From the NCBI RefSeq assembly GCF_003545815.1, contig NZ_PDUW01000009.1, positions 62,001 through 126,000 of the forward strand: a DNA stretch of 64,000 bases, given 5' to 3'. Shown one piece after another: positions 19,879-30,786 of this stretch. Origin of the DNA: Pusillimonas caeni. GTDB taxonomy: Bacteria > Pseudomonadota > Gammaproteobacteria > Burkholderiales > Burkholderiaceae_B. The position numbers and the translations under genes were made by a program. How positions within the stretch are numbered: the first letter of the stretch is position 1; every line of letters begins with the position of its first letter. The notes beneath the pieces were generated by a model. The model made no database searches and was not told the DNA's origin. It saw only the letters and a list, made by a program, of their open reading frames with translations.

Positions 19879-20950
19879 TGTGTCTCGTAGTCTGACCTGC
19901 CTCGACAATTGCCCCACGCAAACCGTCCAAGCCGGCACGCCTCAGGGCGCTTACAAATACTCGCGCAATGGTACCATGTTCGTCGCGCTCGACCCGGGGC
20001 ACATAGCCTGCCTCGTCTATTTTGTTATAGACCAGAATGGTGGGAATCGCGCCCGCGCCGATGTCCTCGAGCACCTTGCGCACCTCGGCGATCTGCTCTT
20101 CGCGCTGGTGGCTGGACGCATCGACCACATGCAGCAGCAGATCGGCATGTACGGTCTCTTCGAGCGTGGCCCTGAAGGCCGCGATCAGCGTCGGGGGCAG
20201 GTCGCGTATGAAGCCTACCGTGTCGGACAGCACCACCTGGCCGGTTCCCTCTATCCAGAGCTTGCGCGTGGTGGTGTCCAACGTGGCGAACAGCTGGTCG
20301 GCGGCGTAGGCATCGGCGCGGGTCAGCGCGTTGAACAGTGTCGACTTGCCGGCGTTGGTATAACCCACCAGGGACACCGACAGGGTATTGCCCCGGGCGC
20401 GCGCACGCCTTTGAGTGGCCCGCTGGCGCTGGGCCCTGTCCAGCCGTTCTCTGAGCAGCCTTACCTTGGCGCCGATCATGCGCCGGTCCATTTCAAGCTG
20501 CGATTCACCCGGGCCCCGCATGCCTATGCCGCCCCGCTGCCGCTCCAGGTGGGTCCACAAGCGCGTGAGCCGGGTCGACAGATGCTGCAACTGGGCCAGC
20601 TCGACCTGCAGCTTGCCTTCGTGGCTTTTGGCGCGCAGGGCGAAAATGTCGAGGATGAGCGCGACGCGGTCGACCACCCGCAGGTTCAACGCCCTTTCGA
20701 GGTTGCGCTGCTGGGCCGGACTCAAAGCCTGGTCGAACAGAATGATCTCGGCCTCGCCGTGCTCGGCCATCAGCTGGGCCTCTTCGAGCTTGCCCTTGCC
20801 GATGAAATGCGCGGCGTCCGGCCGCGCCCGGCGGGCGACCACGGTTCCGACGATCTCTGCGCCCGCCCCCTCGGCCAGCATGACGAATTCATCGGCATGC
20901 GCCTGGTAATCCGGACTGCCCAGATCGACGCTGACTATCAATGCCCTCAT
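19844..20950 (-). CDS. hflX: GTPase HflX, ribosome-associated
   Basis: 368 residues from the ATG at 20950 (MRALIVSVDLGS). An N-terminal HflX domain is followed by a glycine-rich linker (RGGIGMRGPGESQLE), a coiled region, then a G domain with GYTNAGKSTLFN (G1), DTVGFI (G3) and YNKID (G4). HflX splits stalled ribosomes after heat stress in E. coli. It is in the hfq-hflX-hflK-hflC order. Confidence 0.95.
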   Translation of the reverse strand: MRALIVSVDLGSPDYQAHADEFVMLAEGAGAEIVGTVVARRARPDAAHFIGKGKLEEAQLMAEHGEAEIILFDQALSPAQQRNLERALNLRVVDRVALILDIFALRAKSHEGKLQVELAQLQHLSTRLTRLWTHLERQRGGIGMRGPGESQLEMDRRMIGAKVRLLRERLDRAQRQRATQRRARARGNTLSVSLVGYTNAGKSTLFNALTRADAYAADQLFATLDTTTRKLWIEGTGQVVLSDTVGFIRDLPPTLIAAFRATLEETVHADLLLHVVDASSHQREEQIAEVRKVLEDIGAGAIPTILVYNKIDEAGYVPRVERDEHGTIARVFVSALRRAGLDGLRGAIVEAGQTTRHNAFNIENFQPE

Positions 20951-20970
20951 TGGCGTCCTATAAACGAAAT

Positions 20971-20998
20971 ACCCGCCGGCGCGCTGCACTCGGCGGGT
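20971..20998 (-). terminator. Hairpin between hfq and hflX
   Basis: A perfect 8-bp stem ACCCGCCG/CGGCGGGT (20971-20978 with 20991-20998) has a 12-base loop. On the minus strand it is followed by ATTTCGTTTA, so it is a weak terminator at best and probably attenuates hflX relative to hfq. A longer T tract lies on the plus-strand side. Confidence 0.5.
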
Positions 20999-21025
20999 TT
21001 TTCATGCTGACTGAAGCCAAGCGGA

Positions 21026-21265
21026 CTACGCTGCAGATTGATCATCCACCTGGAACGCAACCGGACGGGCCGGTACGACGGTGGAGATGGCGTGCTTGTA
21101 GACCATTTGCGTGACTGTGTTGCGCAGTAGAACGACGTACTGATCGAACGATTCGACCTGACCCTGCAGTTTGATTCCGTTGACGAGGTAGATGGAAACG
21201 GGCACGTGATCCTTACGTAAAGCGTTCAGAAATGGATCTTGTAGTGTTTGCCCTTTATTGCTCAT
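21026..21265 (-). CDS. hfq: RNA chaperone Hfq
   Basis: 79 residues from the ATG at 21265, preceded by TTGGAG. Sm1 motif ([34 protein letters not shown]) and Sm2 motif ([11 protein letters not shown]) are intact, including Gln and Tyr/Lys-His residues of the RNA-binding faces. The hexamer pairs small RNAs with mRNAs. The C-terminal tail is short ([11 protein letters not shown]), as in beta-proteobacterial Hfq. Confidence 0.98.
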   Translation of the reverse strand: MSNKGQTLQDPFLNALRKDHVPVSIYLVNGIKLQGQVESFDQYVVLLRNTVTQMVYKHAISTVVPARPVAFQVDDQSAA

Positions 21266-21383
21266 TGGCTTAGCTCCAATTGTGTTGTTATATGAGATGA
21301 CGCTCAAAGAGATACTTTACAGGGTTTTCCCGCAATGCGCCACGACAGACTATTGACTTAGTGTATATTTTTGCGCGACTTTT

Positions 21384-22466
21384 TTACTGCGCTTTTCCCA
21401 ATATTTCGGCCAGCGCTTTGCACAGGCGCTCGCACTCGGCATCCGTGCCTATGGTGATGCGCAAATATTGGTCGATGCGCGGCAGGGCAAAATGGCGCAC
21501 CAGAATGCGGCGCTCGCGCAATGCCGCCGCCAGCTTGACGGCATCGCTCGAGCGGTGGCGCGCAAAAACGAAGTTGGTCATGCTGGGCAGTACGTCGAAT
21601 CCCATCTGCGCCAGATCGACCGCCAGTTGGTCGCGCGATCGCATGATGGCTTGCCGCGTCTTCTCGAAATAGGCTTCGTCGCGCAAGGCGGCCAGCGCGC
21701 CGGCTTGAGCCAGCATATCGAGCGGGTAAGAATTGAAGCTGTCCTTCACCCGGCGCAGGCCTTCGATCAGGCCGGCCGAACCCATGGCATAGCCCACCCG
21801 CAGCCCCGCCAGCGAGCGCGACTTGGAAAGGGTGTGAACCACCAGCAGGTTGTCGAGTTCGGCCACCAGCGCCACCGCCGACTCCGCGCCGAAATCGACG
21901 TAGGCCTCGTCCACCACCACGGCGGTGTCGGGATTGGCGCGGGCAATGCGGGCAATGGCATCCAGCCCCAGCGCCATGCCGGTCGGCGCGTTGGGGTTGG
22001 CGAAAATGATGCCCGCGGCCCGCTGCGCCCGCTCGCCGATGTAGTCCTGGGGATCGAGTGCGAAATCGTCGCTCAGCGCCACGGTTTCACAGGGAATGCC
22101 GTACAGGCGGCAGTAGGTCGGATAGAAGCTGTAGGTGATGTCCGGCATCAACAGCGGCCTTTCCGCCCGCATGAACAACCCATGGAATGCATGAGCCAGC
22201 ACTTCGTCCGAGCCGTTGCCCACGAAGACCTGTTCGGCAGCCAGCCCATGGCGCGCGGCGATCGCCTCGCGCAAAGCCCTCGACTCGGGGTCGGGATACA
22301 GACGCAGGCGGGAGTCGGCGGCCTCTTTGATGGCCTTCAGGGCCAGGGGCGACGGCCCGTAGGGGTTCTCGTTGGTGTTGAGCTTGAGCAGGTCGGCGAC
22401 CTTGGGCTGCTCGCCCGGGGTGTAGGGAACCAGACCGGCGACGTGGTCGCTCCAGAAACGGCTCAC
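21384..22466 (-). CDS. hisC: Histidinol-phosphate aminotransferase
   Basis: 360 residues starting at GTG 22466 after AGGAGT; the GTG overlaps the der stop as GTGA. The long open frame upstream to 22907 is the der antisense-phase artefact. The PLP fold shows NPNAPTG, the Asp of [10 protein letters not shown], and the PLP lysine Lys215 in [15 protein letters not shown]. It converts imidazole-acetol phosphate and glutamate to histidinol phosphate; some homologues also act on aromatic keto acids. Confidence 0.95.
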   Translation of the reverse strand: MSRFWSDHVAGLVPYTPGEQPKVADLLKLNTNENPYGPSPLALKAIKEAADSRLRLYPDPESRALREAIAARHGLAAEQVFVGNGSDEVLAHAFHGLFMRAERPLLMPDITYSFYPTYCRLYGIPCETVALSDDFALDPQDYIGERAQRAAGIIFANPNAPTGMALGLDAIARIARANPDTAVVVDEAYVDFGAESAVALVAELDNLLVVHTLSKSRSLAGLRVGYAMGSAGLIEGLRRVKDSFNSYPLDMLAQAGALAALRDEAYFEKTRQAIMRSRDQLAVDLAQMGFDVLPSMTNFVFARHRSSDAVKLAAALRERRILVRHFALPRIDQYLRITIGTDAECERLCKALAEILGKAQ

Positions 22467-23929
22467 TTGGACTCCTGTATGTAAGGATTCTGGGATGACT
22501 TGAACTCTATGCGCAGGGGGGTGCCGTCCAGATTGAACGCCGTGCGGAAGCGCGTTTCGAGGTAGCGGCGATAGGAGTCGGGCACGGCATCGAGCGCGTT
22601 GCCGTGCACGATGATGCGCGGGGGGTTCTGCCCTCCCTGGTGAGCATAACGCATCTTGGGCCGGAAAATGCCCTTGCGCGGCGGCGGCTGCTGTTCGACG
22701 GCGGCAATCAGCTCGCGCGTCAGGCGGGGCGTGGAAAGCTTGGCGAAGGCCGCCGCATGCGCCGCATTGACCGAGCGCAGCAGCGCGTTCACGCCCTGCC
22801 CCTTCAGGGCCGAAACCGTATGCATCTTGGCGAAGGACAGAAAGCGCAGCTTGCGGTCGAATTCGCGCCGGATGCGATCGCGCTGTTCGTCGTCCAGCCC
22901 GTCCCATTTGTTGATGGCGACGACCAGCGCGCGTCCGGTCTCGACGATGAATCCGGCGATGTGCGCATCCTGGTCGGAGATTTCGGCGCTGGCATCCAGC
23001 ATCAGCACCACGACGTTGCTGGCCTCGATGGCCTGCAGCGTCTTGATGACGGAAAACTTTTCGATGGCCTCGAACACCTTGCCCCGCTTGCGCAGGCCGG
23101 CGGTGTCGATCAGCGTGTACGACTTGTTGCCGCGCTTGAACTCGATCTCGATCGCGTCGCGGGTGGTGCCGGGCATGTCGAAGGCAATGACCCGCTCTTC
23201 GCCCAGCAGCGTATTGATGAGCGTCGATTTGCCCACATTGGGGCGTCCGACGATGGCCAGCTTGATGCGGTGATCGACGGGGTCGCCGATCGAGTCGCCC
23301 TCATTCTGCGCAGCAGCGTCCTCGTGCGGCGCCGTATCGTCGTCGGCGCCTTCATGGGCGGCATGGGCATCGGCATCCGCGTCGATGGACGATGCAGGCG
23401 TGCTTGCCGCGTCTTCCGCCTCGTCCAGATGCGACAGCGCCCTGTCCAGCAGGTCGGCCACCCCATCGCCATGCGAGGCGGAAATGGGCCAGGGCTCGCC
23501 CAGGCCCAGCTCGTGGAACTCGGCGACCGCGCCGCCATGGCGCATGCCTTCGGCCTTGTTGACGGCCAGCACTACTTTCTGGCCCGAACGGCGCAACAGG
23601 CGCGCAATCTCGTGGTCGTGGGCGTTGACGCCCGCCCTGGCATCCACCAGGAAGATCACCACGTCGGCTTCGGCGATGGCCTGCTGCGTCTGGCGCGCCA
23701 TTTCGCGCAAAATGCCGTCCTTGGCCACGGGTTCGAACCCGCCGGTGTCCACCACCAGAAAGGGCCGGTCGCCCATGCGGCCTTCGCCGTAGTGGCGGTC
23801 GCGGGTCAGGCCCGAAAAATCGGCCACCAGCGCCGCCCTGGAACGTGTCAGGCGGTTGAACAAGGTGGACTTGCCGACGTTGGCCCGCCCCACCAGGGCG
23901 ACGACCGGCTTGAACAAAGTGTTTTTCAA
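22463..23929 (-). CDS. der: Ribosome-assembly GTPase Der (EngA)
   Basis: 488 residues if translation starts at TTG 23929, which overlaps the bamB stop as TTGA; a second TTG four codons later is possible. Two G domains have P-loops GRANVGKS (14-21) and GRPNVGKS (228-235), DTGG/DTAG switch II motifs and NKAE/NKWD. A KH-like C-terminal domain follows. Between the G domains lies an acidic Ala/Asp/Glu-rich linker (about 169-218). Der is an essential 50S assembly factor. The long open frame upstream of 23929 is antisense phase of bamB. Confidence 0.95.
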   Translation of the reverse strand: MKNTLFKPVVALVGRANVGKSTLFNRLTRSRAALVADFSGLTRDRHYGEGRMGDRPFLVVDTGGFEPVAKDGILREMARQTQQAIAEADVVIFLVDARAGVNAHDHEIARLLRRSGQKVVLAVNKAEGMRHGGAVAEFHELGLGEPWPISASHGDGVADLLDRALSHLDEAEDAASTPASSIDADADAHAAHEGADDDTAPHEDAAAQNEGDSIGDPVDHRIKLAIVGRPNVGKSTLINTLLGEERVIAFDMPGTTRDAIEIEFKRGNKSYTLIDTAGLRKRGKVFEAIEKFSVIKTLQAIEASNVVVLMLDASAEISDQDAHIAGFIVETGRALVVAINKWDGLDDEQRDRIRREFDRKLRFLSFAKMHTVSALKGQGVNALLRSVNAAHAAAFAKLSTPRLTRELIAAVEQQPPPRKGIFRPKMRYAHQGGQNPPRIIVHGNALDAVPDSYRRYLETRFRTAFNLDGTPLRIEFKSSQNPYIQESK

Positions 23930-25083
23930 TTGATGCCAACCAGAACCAGATTGCCGTTGCCCGTCTGCACGAGCACGCCGCGATCGCTGCCCACCAAGGG
24001 GGACACCACGGCGCCGCCGCCAACCTGCACTCTTCCGAGCAGGCTGCCGTCGCTGCGCGACAGGAAGTGCACATAGCCCTCGTAGTCGCCCACGGCAAGC
24101 GCCTGCGGCACCACGGCCGGACCCGACAGGCGGCGGTTGCGCAGGCCTTCCTGCTTCCAGGCTTCCTGCCCGTTGGCCAGGCTGTAGGCGAACACGACGT
24201 CGCGCTGATTGACGGCGTAGGCCTGATGCGGATCGGTGGTCATGCCGGTCGTGCTGGAGAAGGGTTGTTCCCAGACCGGGCGCCCGCCCTGCGTGATGTC
24301 GAAGCAGACGATATGGCCTTGATACGCCACGCCGCACAGCAAAGGACCCTGCACCTGCGGCGCGCCCACGATGTCGCTGATGCGCTCCAGGTCGGTGGCG
24401 CCGCGCGATACCGTGACCGTGCCCTCCCACTGCACCGCCCCGCTGGCGGCGTCGATGGCGATGAGCCGGCCGTTGGGCAGGCCCGAGATCAGCATGTCCT
24501 CCATGATGAGCATCTGCATATTGGTCTTGAGCGCCAGCGCGGGGCCCGGGCGCTGCACATTCCACAGCGTTTCGCCGGTTTCCGCGTCGAAGGCCTGGAT
24601 GCGGTAGTCGCTGCTGCGCACGGCGACGATGCCCGCTCCCACCGCGGGCGGAATGTCGACCTGGCTCGAGGCGCGCACCTGCCATTTTTCGCGGCCCTGC
24701 TCGTCGAACGCTATGACGCTGCCGTCACGGGCGGCGACGGCGGTGATGTTGCCGTCGGAACCGACGCCCGCCGACAGCGCTTTGCCGGCGTCGCCTCGCC
24801 ACTGGACCGCCCCGGTGCCCAGGGCCACCTTGACGACGGAACCGTTCGGCGCGGCCGCGTAGACGGAATCGCCCACGACCTGCGGCATGAAGCCGGCGCC
24901 GCCGTCGCGCCCGATGGAGACGTTCCAGGCGATATTGGCCGATACGCCGGCCGGATACTCGGTGAGGGGCACGGGCTCGTAGCGCGGATTGCTCGCCGAA
25001 AACATCGAGCAGCCCGCCAGGACGGAGGCGCCCAGCGCTAGAGCGGTTGCGGCCAGAATACGACGGATGGGGGTTGATTTCAT
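23926..25083 (-). CDS. bamB: Outer membrane assembly lipoprotein BamB
   Basis: 385 residues. A lipoprotein signal ends in the lipobox LAGC (about residue 25), followed by repeated PQQ/WD-like blades ([41 protein letters not shown]), giving the 8-blade propeller of BamB. It helps the BAM complex insert outer-membrane barrels. It lies 3 bases after the YfgM-like gene, a conserved pairing in proteobacteria. Confidence 0.95.
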   Translation of the reverse strand: MKSTPIRRILAATALALGASVLAGCSMFSASNPRYEPVPLTEYPAGVSANIAWNVSIGRDGGAGFMPQVVGDSVYAAAPNGSVVKVALGTGAVQWRGDAGKALSAGVGSDGNITAVAARDGSVIAFDEQGREKWQVRASSQVDIPPAVGAGIVAVRSSDYRIQAFDAETGETLWNVQRPGPALALKTNMQMLIMEDMLISGLPNGRLIAIDAASGAVQWEGTVTVSRGATDLERISDIVGAPQVQGPLLCGVAYQGHIVCFDITQGGRPVWEQPFSSTTGMTTDPHQAYAVNQRDVVFAYSLANGQEAWKQEGLRNRRLSGPAVVPQALAVGDYEGYVHFLSRSDGSLLGRVQVGGGAVVSPLVGSDRGVLVQTGNGNLVLVGIN

Positions 25084-25086
25084 GGC

Positions 25087-25722
25087 TTAGGCTCCACCGT
25101 TTGCATCGATTTTGAGTTGAATGACCTGCACCAGCGGATCGTCGCCAAGTTGGGCGATGGCGGTCTGCCAGGCCTCGATCGCTTCGTCCTTCTTGCCCTG
25201 GGCCACCAGGATGTCGCCCCGGCGGTCGGCGTAAAGCCCTTCGAAGGCGGGCGCGGCCGGCTCGAGGCGGGCCAGCGCTTCGTCGTATTGCTTCTGTTCG
25301 AGCAGGATGCCCGCAAGGCGCAATCGGGCCAGGGGCACCAGCGCCGGATCGCCGCCCTTCGAGATGAGCCATTCGAGCTGTTCGCGCGCGCCATCGAGAT
25401 CGCCCTGCGTCTTGAGAGCGGCCGCCGCAATGAGAATGCCGCGCGAGGTATAGCCCGAATCGGGAAAGTCCTTGCGCAGGGTGGCGCTGGCCGCCTTGAT
25501 GCGCGGCGTGGAATCTTCGGTCTGTTGCATGGCGGCGTTCTCGAGCGCCTCGAAATAGCCCATGGCCTGTGCGGCCTGATGGCCCTGGTACCACTGCCAG
25601 GCCCGCCAGCCGGCGAAGATCAGCACCGCACCGATCACCACCACGGCGATCAAGGTGCCGTAGCGGTCCCACCATGCCCGCAACGCGTCGAGTTTCTCCT
25701 GTTCTTCTAAATCGTATGCCAT
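25087..25722 (-). CDS. YfgM-like membrane-anchored TPR protein
   Basis: 211 residues. A short cytoplasmic N-terminus (MAYDLEEQEKLDALRAWW), one membrane helix (about 23-45: TLIAVVVIGAVLIFAGW) and a periplasmic region of helical TPR-like pairs match YfgM/UPF0070. In E. coli YfgM works with PpiD at the Sec translocon. Conserved position between hisS and bamB supports the call. Confidence 0.9.
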   Translation of the reverse strand: MAYDLEEQEKLDALRAWWDRYGTLIAVVVIGAVLIFAGWRAWQWYQGHQAAQAMGYFEALENAAMQQTEDSTPRIKAASATLRKDFPDSGYTSRGILIAAAALKTQGDLDGAREQLEWLISKGGDPALVPLARLRLAGILLEQKQYDEALARLEPAAPAFEGLYADRRGDILVAQGKKDEAIEAWQTAIAQLGDDPLVQVIQLKIDANGGA

Positions 25723-25725
25723 GCC

Positions 25726-27012
25726 TTAGACCTTTTGTTTCAATTCTTCGACCAGACTATCCATGGGGATGGTCTCTTGCTGAGCTTGGGCGTCGTCCGT
25801 CCGGCGCAGCCACTTGATGCTGGCTTGCCGGTTGCGCAGTTCGTCTTCTCCGAGGATGACGGCCACCTGCGCCCCGCTTGCGTCGGCGCGCTTGAATTGC
25901 GACTTGAAGCTCGCTGAACCGGGATGAACGATAACCTTAAAACCGCCATCGCGCAGCTTTTCGGCCAGGACGGCCGCCGCGCGCTGGGCTTCGTCCGACT
26001 GGTGCACCAGGTATATCTGGCATTCGGCCGCGGCCTGGAATGCGCCGGACTGCTCGCACAGGTCGAGCAGCCGCTCCATGCCTATGGCAAAGCCCACCGC
26101 GGGAGCCGGCTTGCCGCCCAGCAATTCGATCAGCCCGTCGTAGCGCCCGCCGCCGCATACCGTGCCCTGAGCGCCGAGCCGGTCGGTGACCCATTCGAAG
26201 ACCGTCGAGTTGTAGTAGTCCAGCCCTCGTACCAGGCGCGGATTGAGGCTGTAGCCGATGCCCGCATCGTCCAGCCGCTTGCATACGCCGTCGAAATGGG
26301 CCCGCGAAGCCTCGCCCAGAAAATCGAACAGGCGCGGCGCGCTGTTGGCCATCTCTTGCATGGCCGGGTTCTTGGTGTCCAGCACCCTGAGGGGATTGGT
26401 GTGCATGCGCCGGCGCGCTTCTTCGTCGAGGACGTCGATATGCTGCTCGAGATGGCGCACCAGGGCCTCGCGGTGCGCCCTGCGCTCGTCCGCCTGGCCC
26501 AGCGAGTTGAGCTCCAGGCGGATGTCGGCCAGGCCCAGCGTCTTCCAGAGCCGGGCCAGCATGATGATCATTTCGGCATCGATGTCGGGGCCGGCCATGC
26601 CCAGCGCTTCGACGTCGATCTGGTGAAACTGCCTGTAGCGGCCGCGCTGGGGCTTTTCATGGCGAAAGACCGGACCCAGCGCATACACGCGCTGCGGCCG
26701 CTCGTAGAGCAGATTGTGCTCTATGGTCGCGCGCACGATGCCGGCGGTGAACTCGGGACGCATGGTCAGTTGCTCGCCGTTGAGCGCGTCGGTGAACGAA
26801 TACATTTCTTTTTCGACGATGTCCGTCACCTCGCCGATGCCGCGCGTAAAGAGCCGGGTCTGCTCGAGCACGGGCGTGCGCATATTGCGGTAGCCATAGG
26901 CGGCAAGCCACTGGCGCACGGTTTCTTCCAGATGTTCCCAGTGGGCGCTGCCATCGGGTAGGATGTCCTTCATGCCGGTGATGGCATGGACCTTCTTGAA
27001 CGACTGCGACAT
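25726..27012 (-). CDS. hisS: Histidyl-tRNA synthetase
   Basis: 428 residues from the ATG at 27012 ([19 protein letters not shown]). Class II motifs are present: motif 2 region [19 protein letters not shown], HisA motif [16 protein letters not shown], the histidine-site GGGRYDGL, and the motif 3 region [13 protein letters not shown]-terminal anticodon-binding domain follows. The frame open to 27663 is ispG antisense phase. It lies 23 bases after ispG. Confidence 0.97.
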   Translation of the reverse strand: MSQSFKKVHAITGMKDILPDGSAHWEHLEETVRQWLAAYGYRNMRTPVLEQTRLFTRGIGEVTDIVEKEMYSFTDALNGEQLTMRPEFTAGIVRATIEHNLLYERPQRVYALGPVFRHEKPQRGRYRQFHQIDVEALGMAGPDIDAEMIIMLARLWKTLGLADIRLELNSLGQADERRAHREALVRHLEQHIDVLDEEARRRMHTNPLRVLDTKNPAMQEMANSAPRLFDFLGEASRAHFDGVCKRLDDAGIGYSLNPRLVRGLDYYNSTVFEWVTDRLGAQGTVCGGGRYDGLIELLGGKPAPAVGFAIGMERLLDLCEQSGAFQAAAECQIYLVHQSDEAQRAAAVLAEKLRDGGFKVIVHPGSASFKSQFKRADASGAQVAVILGEDELRNRQASIKWLRRTDDAQAQQETIPMDSLVEELKQKV

Positions 27013-27035
27013 AGCTGCTTTTTTTATAGGATCGG

Positions 27036-28331
27036 TTAAGGTCGTTGCGCGCCCGGCACCCCGTAGCGCCGCTCGACGTAATTCTCGACGATGGCCTGGA
27101 ACTCGCTGGCGATATGGTCGCCCTTGAGCGTGACCGTACGCTCGCCATCGATATAGACCGGGGCCGAGGGCACCTCGCCCGTGCCGGGCAGGCTGATGCC
27201 GATGTCCGCATGGCGGCTTTCGCCGGGCCCGTTCACCACGCAGCCCATGACCGCCACGTTCATGGTCTCGACGCCGGGATAACGGGTTTTCCAGATGGGC
27301 ATCTGGCGCCGCAGATACGACTGTATGCTGTCGGCCAGTTCCTGAAACACGGTGCTGCTGGTGCGCCCGCAGCCCGGGCAGGCCACGACCATGGGGGTGA
27401 AGGCGCGCAGGCCCATGGTTTGCAGGATCTCCTGGGCCACCACCACTTCGCGCGTGCGATCGCCGCCGGGCTCGGGAGTGAGAGAAATGCGGATCGTATC
27501 GCCGATGCCCTCTTGCAGCAGCACGGCCAGCGCCGCGGTGGAGGCGACGATGCCCTTGCTGCCCATGCCGGCTTCGGTAAGGCCCAGATGCACGGGATAG
27601 TCGCAACGCGAGGCCAGATCGCGATAGACGGCGATCAGGTCCTGCACGTGGCTGACTTTGCACGACAGCACGATGGCGTCGCCCGGCAGGCCCAGTTCTT
27701 CAGCCCGGCGGGCGTTGCTGATGGCCGATACGACCAGGGCGTCGCGCATGACGGCCTGGGCCGTCCACGGCTGCGGCCGTCTGCTGTTTTCGTCCATCAT
27801 GCGCGCCATCAGCTCGTGGTCGAGGCTGCCCCAGTTGACGCCGATGCGCACCGGCTTCTGATAGCGAGCGGCGATCTCGATCATTTGCGCGAAGTTGTCG
27901 TCGCGCTTTTTCCCGCCGCCCATATTGCCGGGGTTGATGCGGTATTTGGACAAGGCCTGGGCGCATTCCGGAAACTGGCTGAGCAGCTTGTGGCCGTTGT
28001 AGTGAAAGTCGCCCACCAGCGGCACGGACATGCCCATGCGGTCGAGCTGCTCGCGGATGGCGGGTACTTCCCGCGCCGCTTCTGGGGTATTGACCGTGAT
28101 GCGAACCAGTTCGGACCCGGCCAAGGCGAGCTCTTTGACCTGTATGGCGGTGGCCACGGCATCCGCCGTATCGGTGTTGGTCATGGACTGTACGACCACC
28201 GGCGCCCCGCCGCCCACACGCACGGCATTGTCCCGCCAGCGCACTGCCACGCCTCGGGTGGAACGTCTTGCCGCGGGGCCCACCGGTACGGGGTTGGCCG
28301 CGCACAGGTCGGGCTGGGAGAAATCTGTCAT
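27036..28331 (-). CDS. ispG: 4-hydroxy-3-methylbut-2-enyl diphosphate synthase IspG
   Basis: 431 residues from ATG 28331, overlapping the upstream stop as ATGA. An N-terminal TIM barrel ([16 protein letters not shown]) and the C-terminal 4Fe-4S domain with CPGCGRTS and the later CVVNGPGE give the expected three Cys ligands. IspG makes HMBPP in the MEP isoprenoid pathway. Position after a rodZ-like gene and before hisS is conserved in proteobacteria. Confidence 0.97.
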   Translation of the reverse strand: MTDFSQPDLCAANPVPVGPAARRSTRGVAVRWRDNAVRVGGGAPVVVQSMTNTDTADAVATAIQVKELALAGSELVRITVNTPEAAREVPAIREQLDRMGMSVPLVGDFHYNGHKLLSQFPECAQALSKYRINPGNMGGGKKRDDNFAQMIEIAARYQKPVRIGVNWGSLDHELMARMMDENSRRPQPWTAQAVMRDALVVSAISNARRAEELGLPGDAIVLSCKVSHVQDLIAVYRDLASRCDYPVHLGLTEAGMGSKGIVASTAALAVLLQEGIGDTIRISLTPEPGGDRTREVVVAQEILQTMGLRAFTPMVVACPGCGRTSSTVFQELADSIQSYLRRQMPIWKTRYPGVETMNVAVMGCVVNGPGESRHADIGISLPGTGEVPSAPVYIDGERTVTLKGDHIASEFQAIVENYVERRYGVPGAQRP

Positions 28332-28834
28332 TGCTTGAGGGCTTTGAGCCAATCGAAGATCAGCCAGGAGTCGGGCACCCAGCCGCGATCGATGGCATAG
28401 ACGCCGGCCACGACCAGCAGCACCACGATGACCAGCAGCCAGCCCCAGGAGCGCGAACCGCCTTCGGGATGCAGGGGCAGGTCGGCGCCGCTGAGCGAGG
28501 CCGCCGGAACAGGCACCGACACCGACGCGGCCGACTGAGTGCCTACCTGGGTATCCAGCATGGCCAGCAAGGCGTCCACGTCCGTTTCGAGAAAACGGCC
28601 GTAGTTCTTGACCAGCCCCCGAAGCAGGACGCCGTTGGGCAGCCGGTCCCATTGCTCGTTCTCGAGCGCGTCGAGCTGGCGCACAGAGTACTTCAGGCGC
28701 GCAGAGACGTCGGAAAGACTGCAGCCCTTGGACGTGCGCATCGCGCGCAGCGATGCGCCCAGGCCTTTTGCCTCGTCGGGCTCGGCGATGGGTTCGGGTG
28801 TGGAGCTGACAGCTCGGAGCAGCGGTTTGTTCAT
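28328..28834 (-). CDS. Short RodZ-like HTH membrane protein
   Basis: 168 residues from ATG 28834. A cytoplasmic HTH_25 domain (about 24-90: [40 protein letters not shown]) precedes a Ser/Ala/Pro linker and one membrane segment (about 130-150: [19 protein letters not shown]). Only about 18 residues lie beyond the membrane, so the periplasmic DUF4115 domain of standard RodZ is missing. RodZ links MreB to the envelope. Both ends overlap neighbours by ATGA, indicating a coupled rlmN-rodZ-ispG block. Confidence 0.8.
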   Translation of the reverse strand: MNKPLLRAVSSTPEPIAEPDEAKGLGASLRAMRTSKGCSLSDVSARLKYSVRQLDALENEQWDRLPNGVLLRGLVKNYGRFLETDVDALLAMLDTQVGTQSAASVSVPVPAASLSGADLPLHPEGGSRSWGWLLVIVVLLVVAGVYAIDRGWVPDSWLIFDWLKALKQ

Positions 28835-29991
28835 TCGCGTTCCTCTTTGATGGCTATGGTCGCACGATTGGGCAACCGCTGATCGATGCGAGTGCGGTCC
28901 TTGACGTCGCCGGCGAGCTGCCCGCACGCGGCTGCGATATCGTCGCCGCGGGTCTTGCGCACCGTAGTGACGACGCCACCATCCATGAGACGCTGTGCGA
29001 ACAGTCGCACACGAGCCGCAGGCGAACGTTTCAGGCCCGACTGCGGAAAGGGATTGAACGGAATCAAATTAAACTTGCATCGCACGCGTTTTGCAATAGC
29101 GATCAATTCCGCCGCATGCTCGTCGGAATCGTTGACTCCGTCGAGCATGATGTATTCAAAGGTGATGAAATCGCGGGGCGCATGCTCGAGATAGCGATTG
29201 CAGGCGTCCAGCAGTTCGGACAGCGGGTGCTTGCGATTGAGCGGCACGAGCTTGTCGCGCAGCGCGTCGTTGGGCGCATGCAGCGACACAGCGAGCGCCA
29301 CGGGGCAGTCGCGCGCGAGACGGTCCATCATGGGCACCACGCCCGAGGTCGATACCGTGACCCGGCGCCGCGACAGGCCGTAGGCATTGTCGTCGAGCAT
29401 GAGACGCAAGGCTCCAAGCACCTGGTCGTAGTTGAGCAGGGGTTCGCCCATGCCCATCATCACCACGTTGCTGATCACGCGGACGGGTTCGGACGCGCTG
29501 GCGCCAGCGGCCCCCGGGATGCGCGCGCTGGCCAGATCGGCCTCGAGCACCCGCTTGGCATGCCATAGCTGGCCGATGATCTCGGCCGTGGTGAGATTGC
29601 GGTTGAAGCCCTGGTAACCGGTGGAGCAAAACGGGCAGGCCACCGTGCAGCCCGCTTGGCTGGAAATGCACAAGGTGCCGCGGTCGTCCTCGGGAATGAA
29701 GACGGTTTCGACGGCATTGTCGCGCCCGACGTCGAACAGCCACTTGCGCGTGCCGTCGGTCGAGCGCTGCTCCGTCGCCACGCGCGGCGCGACGATGGCG
29801 CACCGCTCGCCGAGCTGGCGGCGAAAATCGCGCGCCAGGTCGGTCATGTGGTCGAACGAATCCTCGCCGCGCTGGTGCATCCAGCGCTGCAGCTGCTTGG
29901 CGCGAAACGGCTTGCCGCCCCACTGCGCCACGAGATCGCGCAGTTCGGGGCCGCCAAGGCCAAGAAGATTTACAGGTTCGACAGACGACAT
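28831..29991 (-). CDS. rlmN: Dual-specificity RNA methyltransferase RlmN
   Basis: 386 residues from ATG 29991. It is a radical SAM enzyme: the cluster-binding CTVACPFC has Cys115, Cys119 and Cys122, and SAM-binding [10 protein letters not shown] and the C-terminal [16 protein letters not shown] with the second catalytic Cys are present. It methylates C2 of A2503 in 23S rRNA and A37 of some tRNAs. Its stop overlaps the next gene's start as ATGA. Confidence 0.96.
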   Translation of the reverse strand: MSSVEPVNLLGLGGPELRDLVAQWGGKPFRAKQLQRWMHQRGEDSFDHMTDLARDFRRQLGERCAIVAPRVATEQRSTDGTRKWLFDVGRDNAVETVFIPEDDRGTLCISSQAGCTVACPFCSTGYQGFNRNLTTAEIIGQLWHAKRVLEADLASARIPGAAGASASEPVRVISNVVMMGMGEPLLNYDQVLGALRLMLDDNAYGLSRRRVTVSTSGVVPMMDRLARDCPVALAVSLHAPNDALRDKLVPLNRKHPLSELLDACNRYLEHAPRDFITFEYIMLDGVNDSDEHAAELIAIAKRVRCKFNLIPFNPFPQSGLKRSPAARVRLFAQRLMDGGVVTTVRKTRGDDIAAACGQLAGDVKDRTRIDQRLPNRATIAIKEERE

Positions 29992-30003
29992 GGGCAAGAC
30001 AAG

Positions 30004-30022
30004 GGCCCGCGTTACGCGGGCC
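30004..30022 (-). terminator. Hairpin between ndk and rlmN
   Basis: A perfect 8-bp stem GGCCCGCG/CGCGGGCC (30004-30011 with 30015-30022, loop TTA) lies a few bases after the ndk stop. On the minus strand CTTGTCTTG follows, without a real T run, so it is probably a partial terminator or an mRNA-end stabiliser. Confidence 0.5.
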
Positions 30023-30027
30023 GGAGA

Positions 30028-30453
30028 TTAACGGCTATAAACGTTGCTTTCGGGGAAGAAGAAGGCGATTTCGACCGCCGCCGTCTCGGCCGCGTCGGAA
30101 CCATGGACGGCGTTGGCATCGATGCTGTCGGCGAAGTCGGCGCGGATGGTGCCCGGCTCGGCCTTCTTGGGATCGGTGGCGCCCATCAGGTCGCGGTTCT
30201 TCTGGATGGCGTTGTCGCCTTCGAGCACTTGGACGAAGACGGGACCCGAAACCATGAAGTCGACCAGATCCTTGAAGAAAGGACGCTCTTTGTGCACGGC
30301 ATAGAAACGCTCGGCTTCGCCGCGCGACAATTGCTGCAGACGGGCCGCGACGACTTTCAGGCCGGCCTGTTCGAAACGTGCGACGATCTGTCCGATGACG
30401 TTCTTAGCGACGGCATCGGGCTTGATGATGGAAAGAGTGCGTTCAATAGCCAT
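30028..30453 (-). CDS. ndk: Nucleoside diphosphate kinase
   Basis: 141 residues from ATG 30453 ([15 protein letters not shown]), the standard length. The phosphorylated His117 lies in NAVHGSDA. It equilibrates nucleoside di- and triphosphates using ATP. It begins the ndk-rlmN-rodZ-ispG-hisS order known from proteobacteria. Confidence 0.98.
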   Translation of the reverse strand: MAIERTLSIIKPDAVAKNVIGQIVARFEQAGLKVVAARLQQLSRGEAERFYAVHKERPFFKDLVDFMVSGPVFVQVLEGDNAIQKNRDLMGATDPKKAEPGTIRADFADSIDANAVHGSDAAETAAVEIAFFFPESNVYSR

Positions 30454-30786
30454 AAAATATCCAAGGAATAGACGAAGATTTCCGCCCACTGGCCGCACAA
30501 GAATGCGCCTGCATTCCTGCCGGCCCGGCAAGTCGGAAACCGCGAGGTTGTGGAAAACGAATTTTCCAAGACAAAACAATGACTTCTGCGAAGTTTTCGC
30601 TAACCGCACATTTTAACATGCCCATGAAACGCCACTCCATCATAAAATGGCGGATTACCCATCGGGCATGGGCGCCCTCTTTATCCGCCCAATAGCGCGC
30701 CCGCCACCCGCCTGTTCGATACACGCTCGACCGCGTCGAACCGCCCGGCGCGCGCCCTGGCCGCGTTACTTCAGGTTTTTTCCGCT
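30454..30786. other. Divergent ndk-valS intergenic region
   Basis: 333 bases between divergent genes with no convincing coding frame. The only distinct structure is the hairpin at 30551-30568. Promoters for ndk and valS must lie here but no near-consensus pair was found. The valS ribosome site (CAGG, 12 bases upstream) is weak. Confidence 0.5.
30551..30568. repeat. Perfect small hairpin/palindrome in the ndk upstream region
   Basis: TGGAAAA-CGAA-TTTTCCA, a 7-bp perfect stem with a four-base loop, lies about 100 bases upstream of the ndk ATG. It may be a dimeric operator or, if transcribed, a leader hairpin. Confidence 0.45.

Noticed and set aside
23930-24685. N-terminal extension giving a 740-residue Der
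   Set aside because: The extension lies within bamB in another phase and has no Der similarity; Der homology begins at the TTG at 23929.
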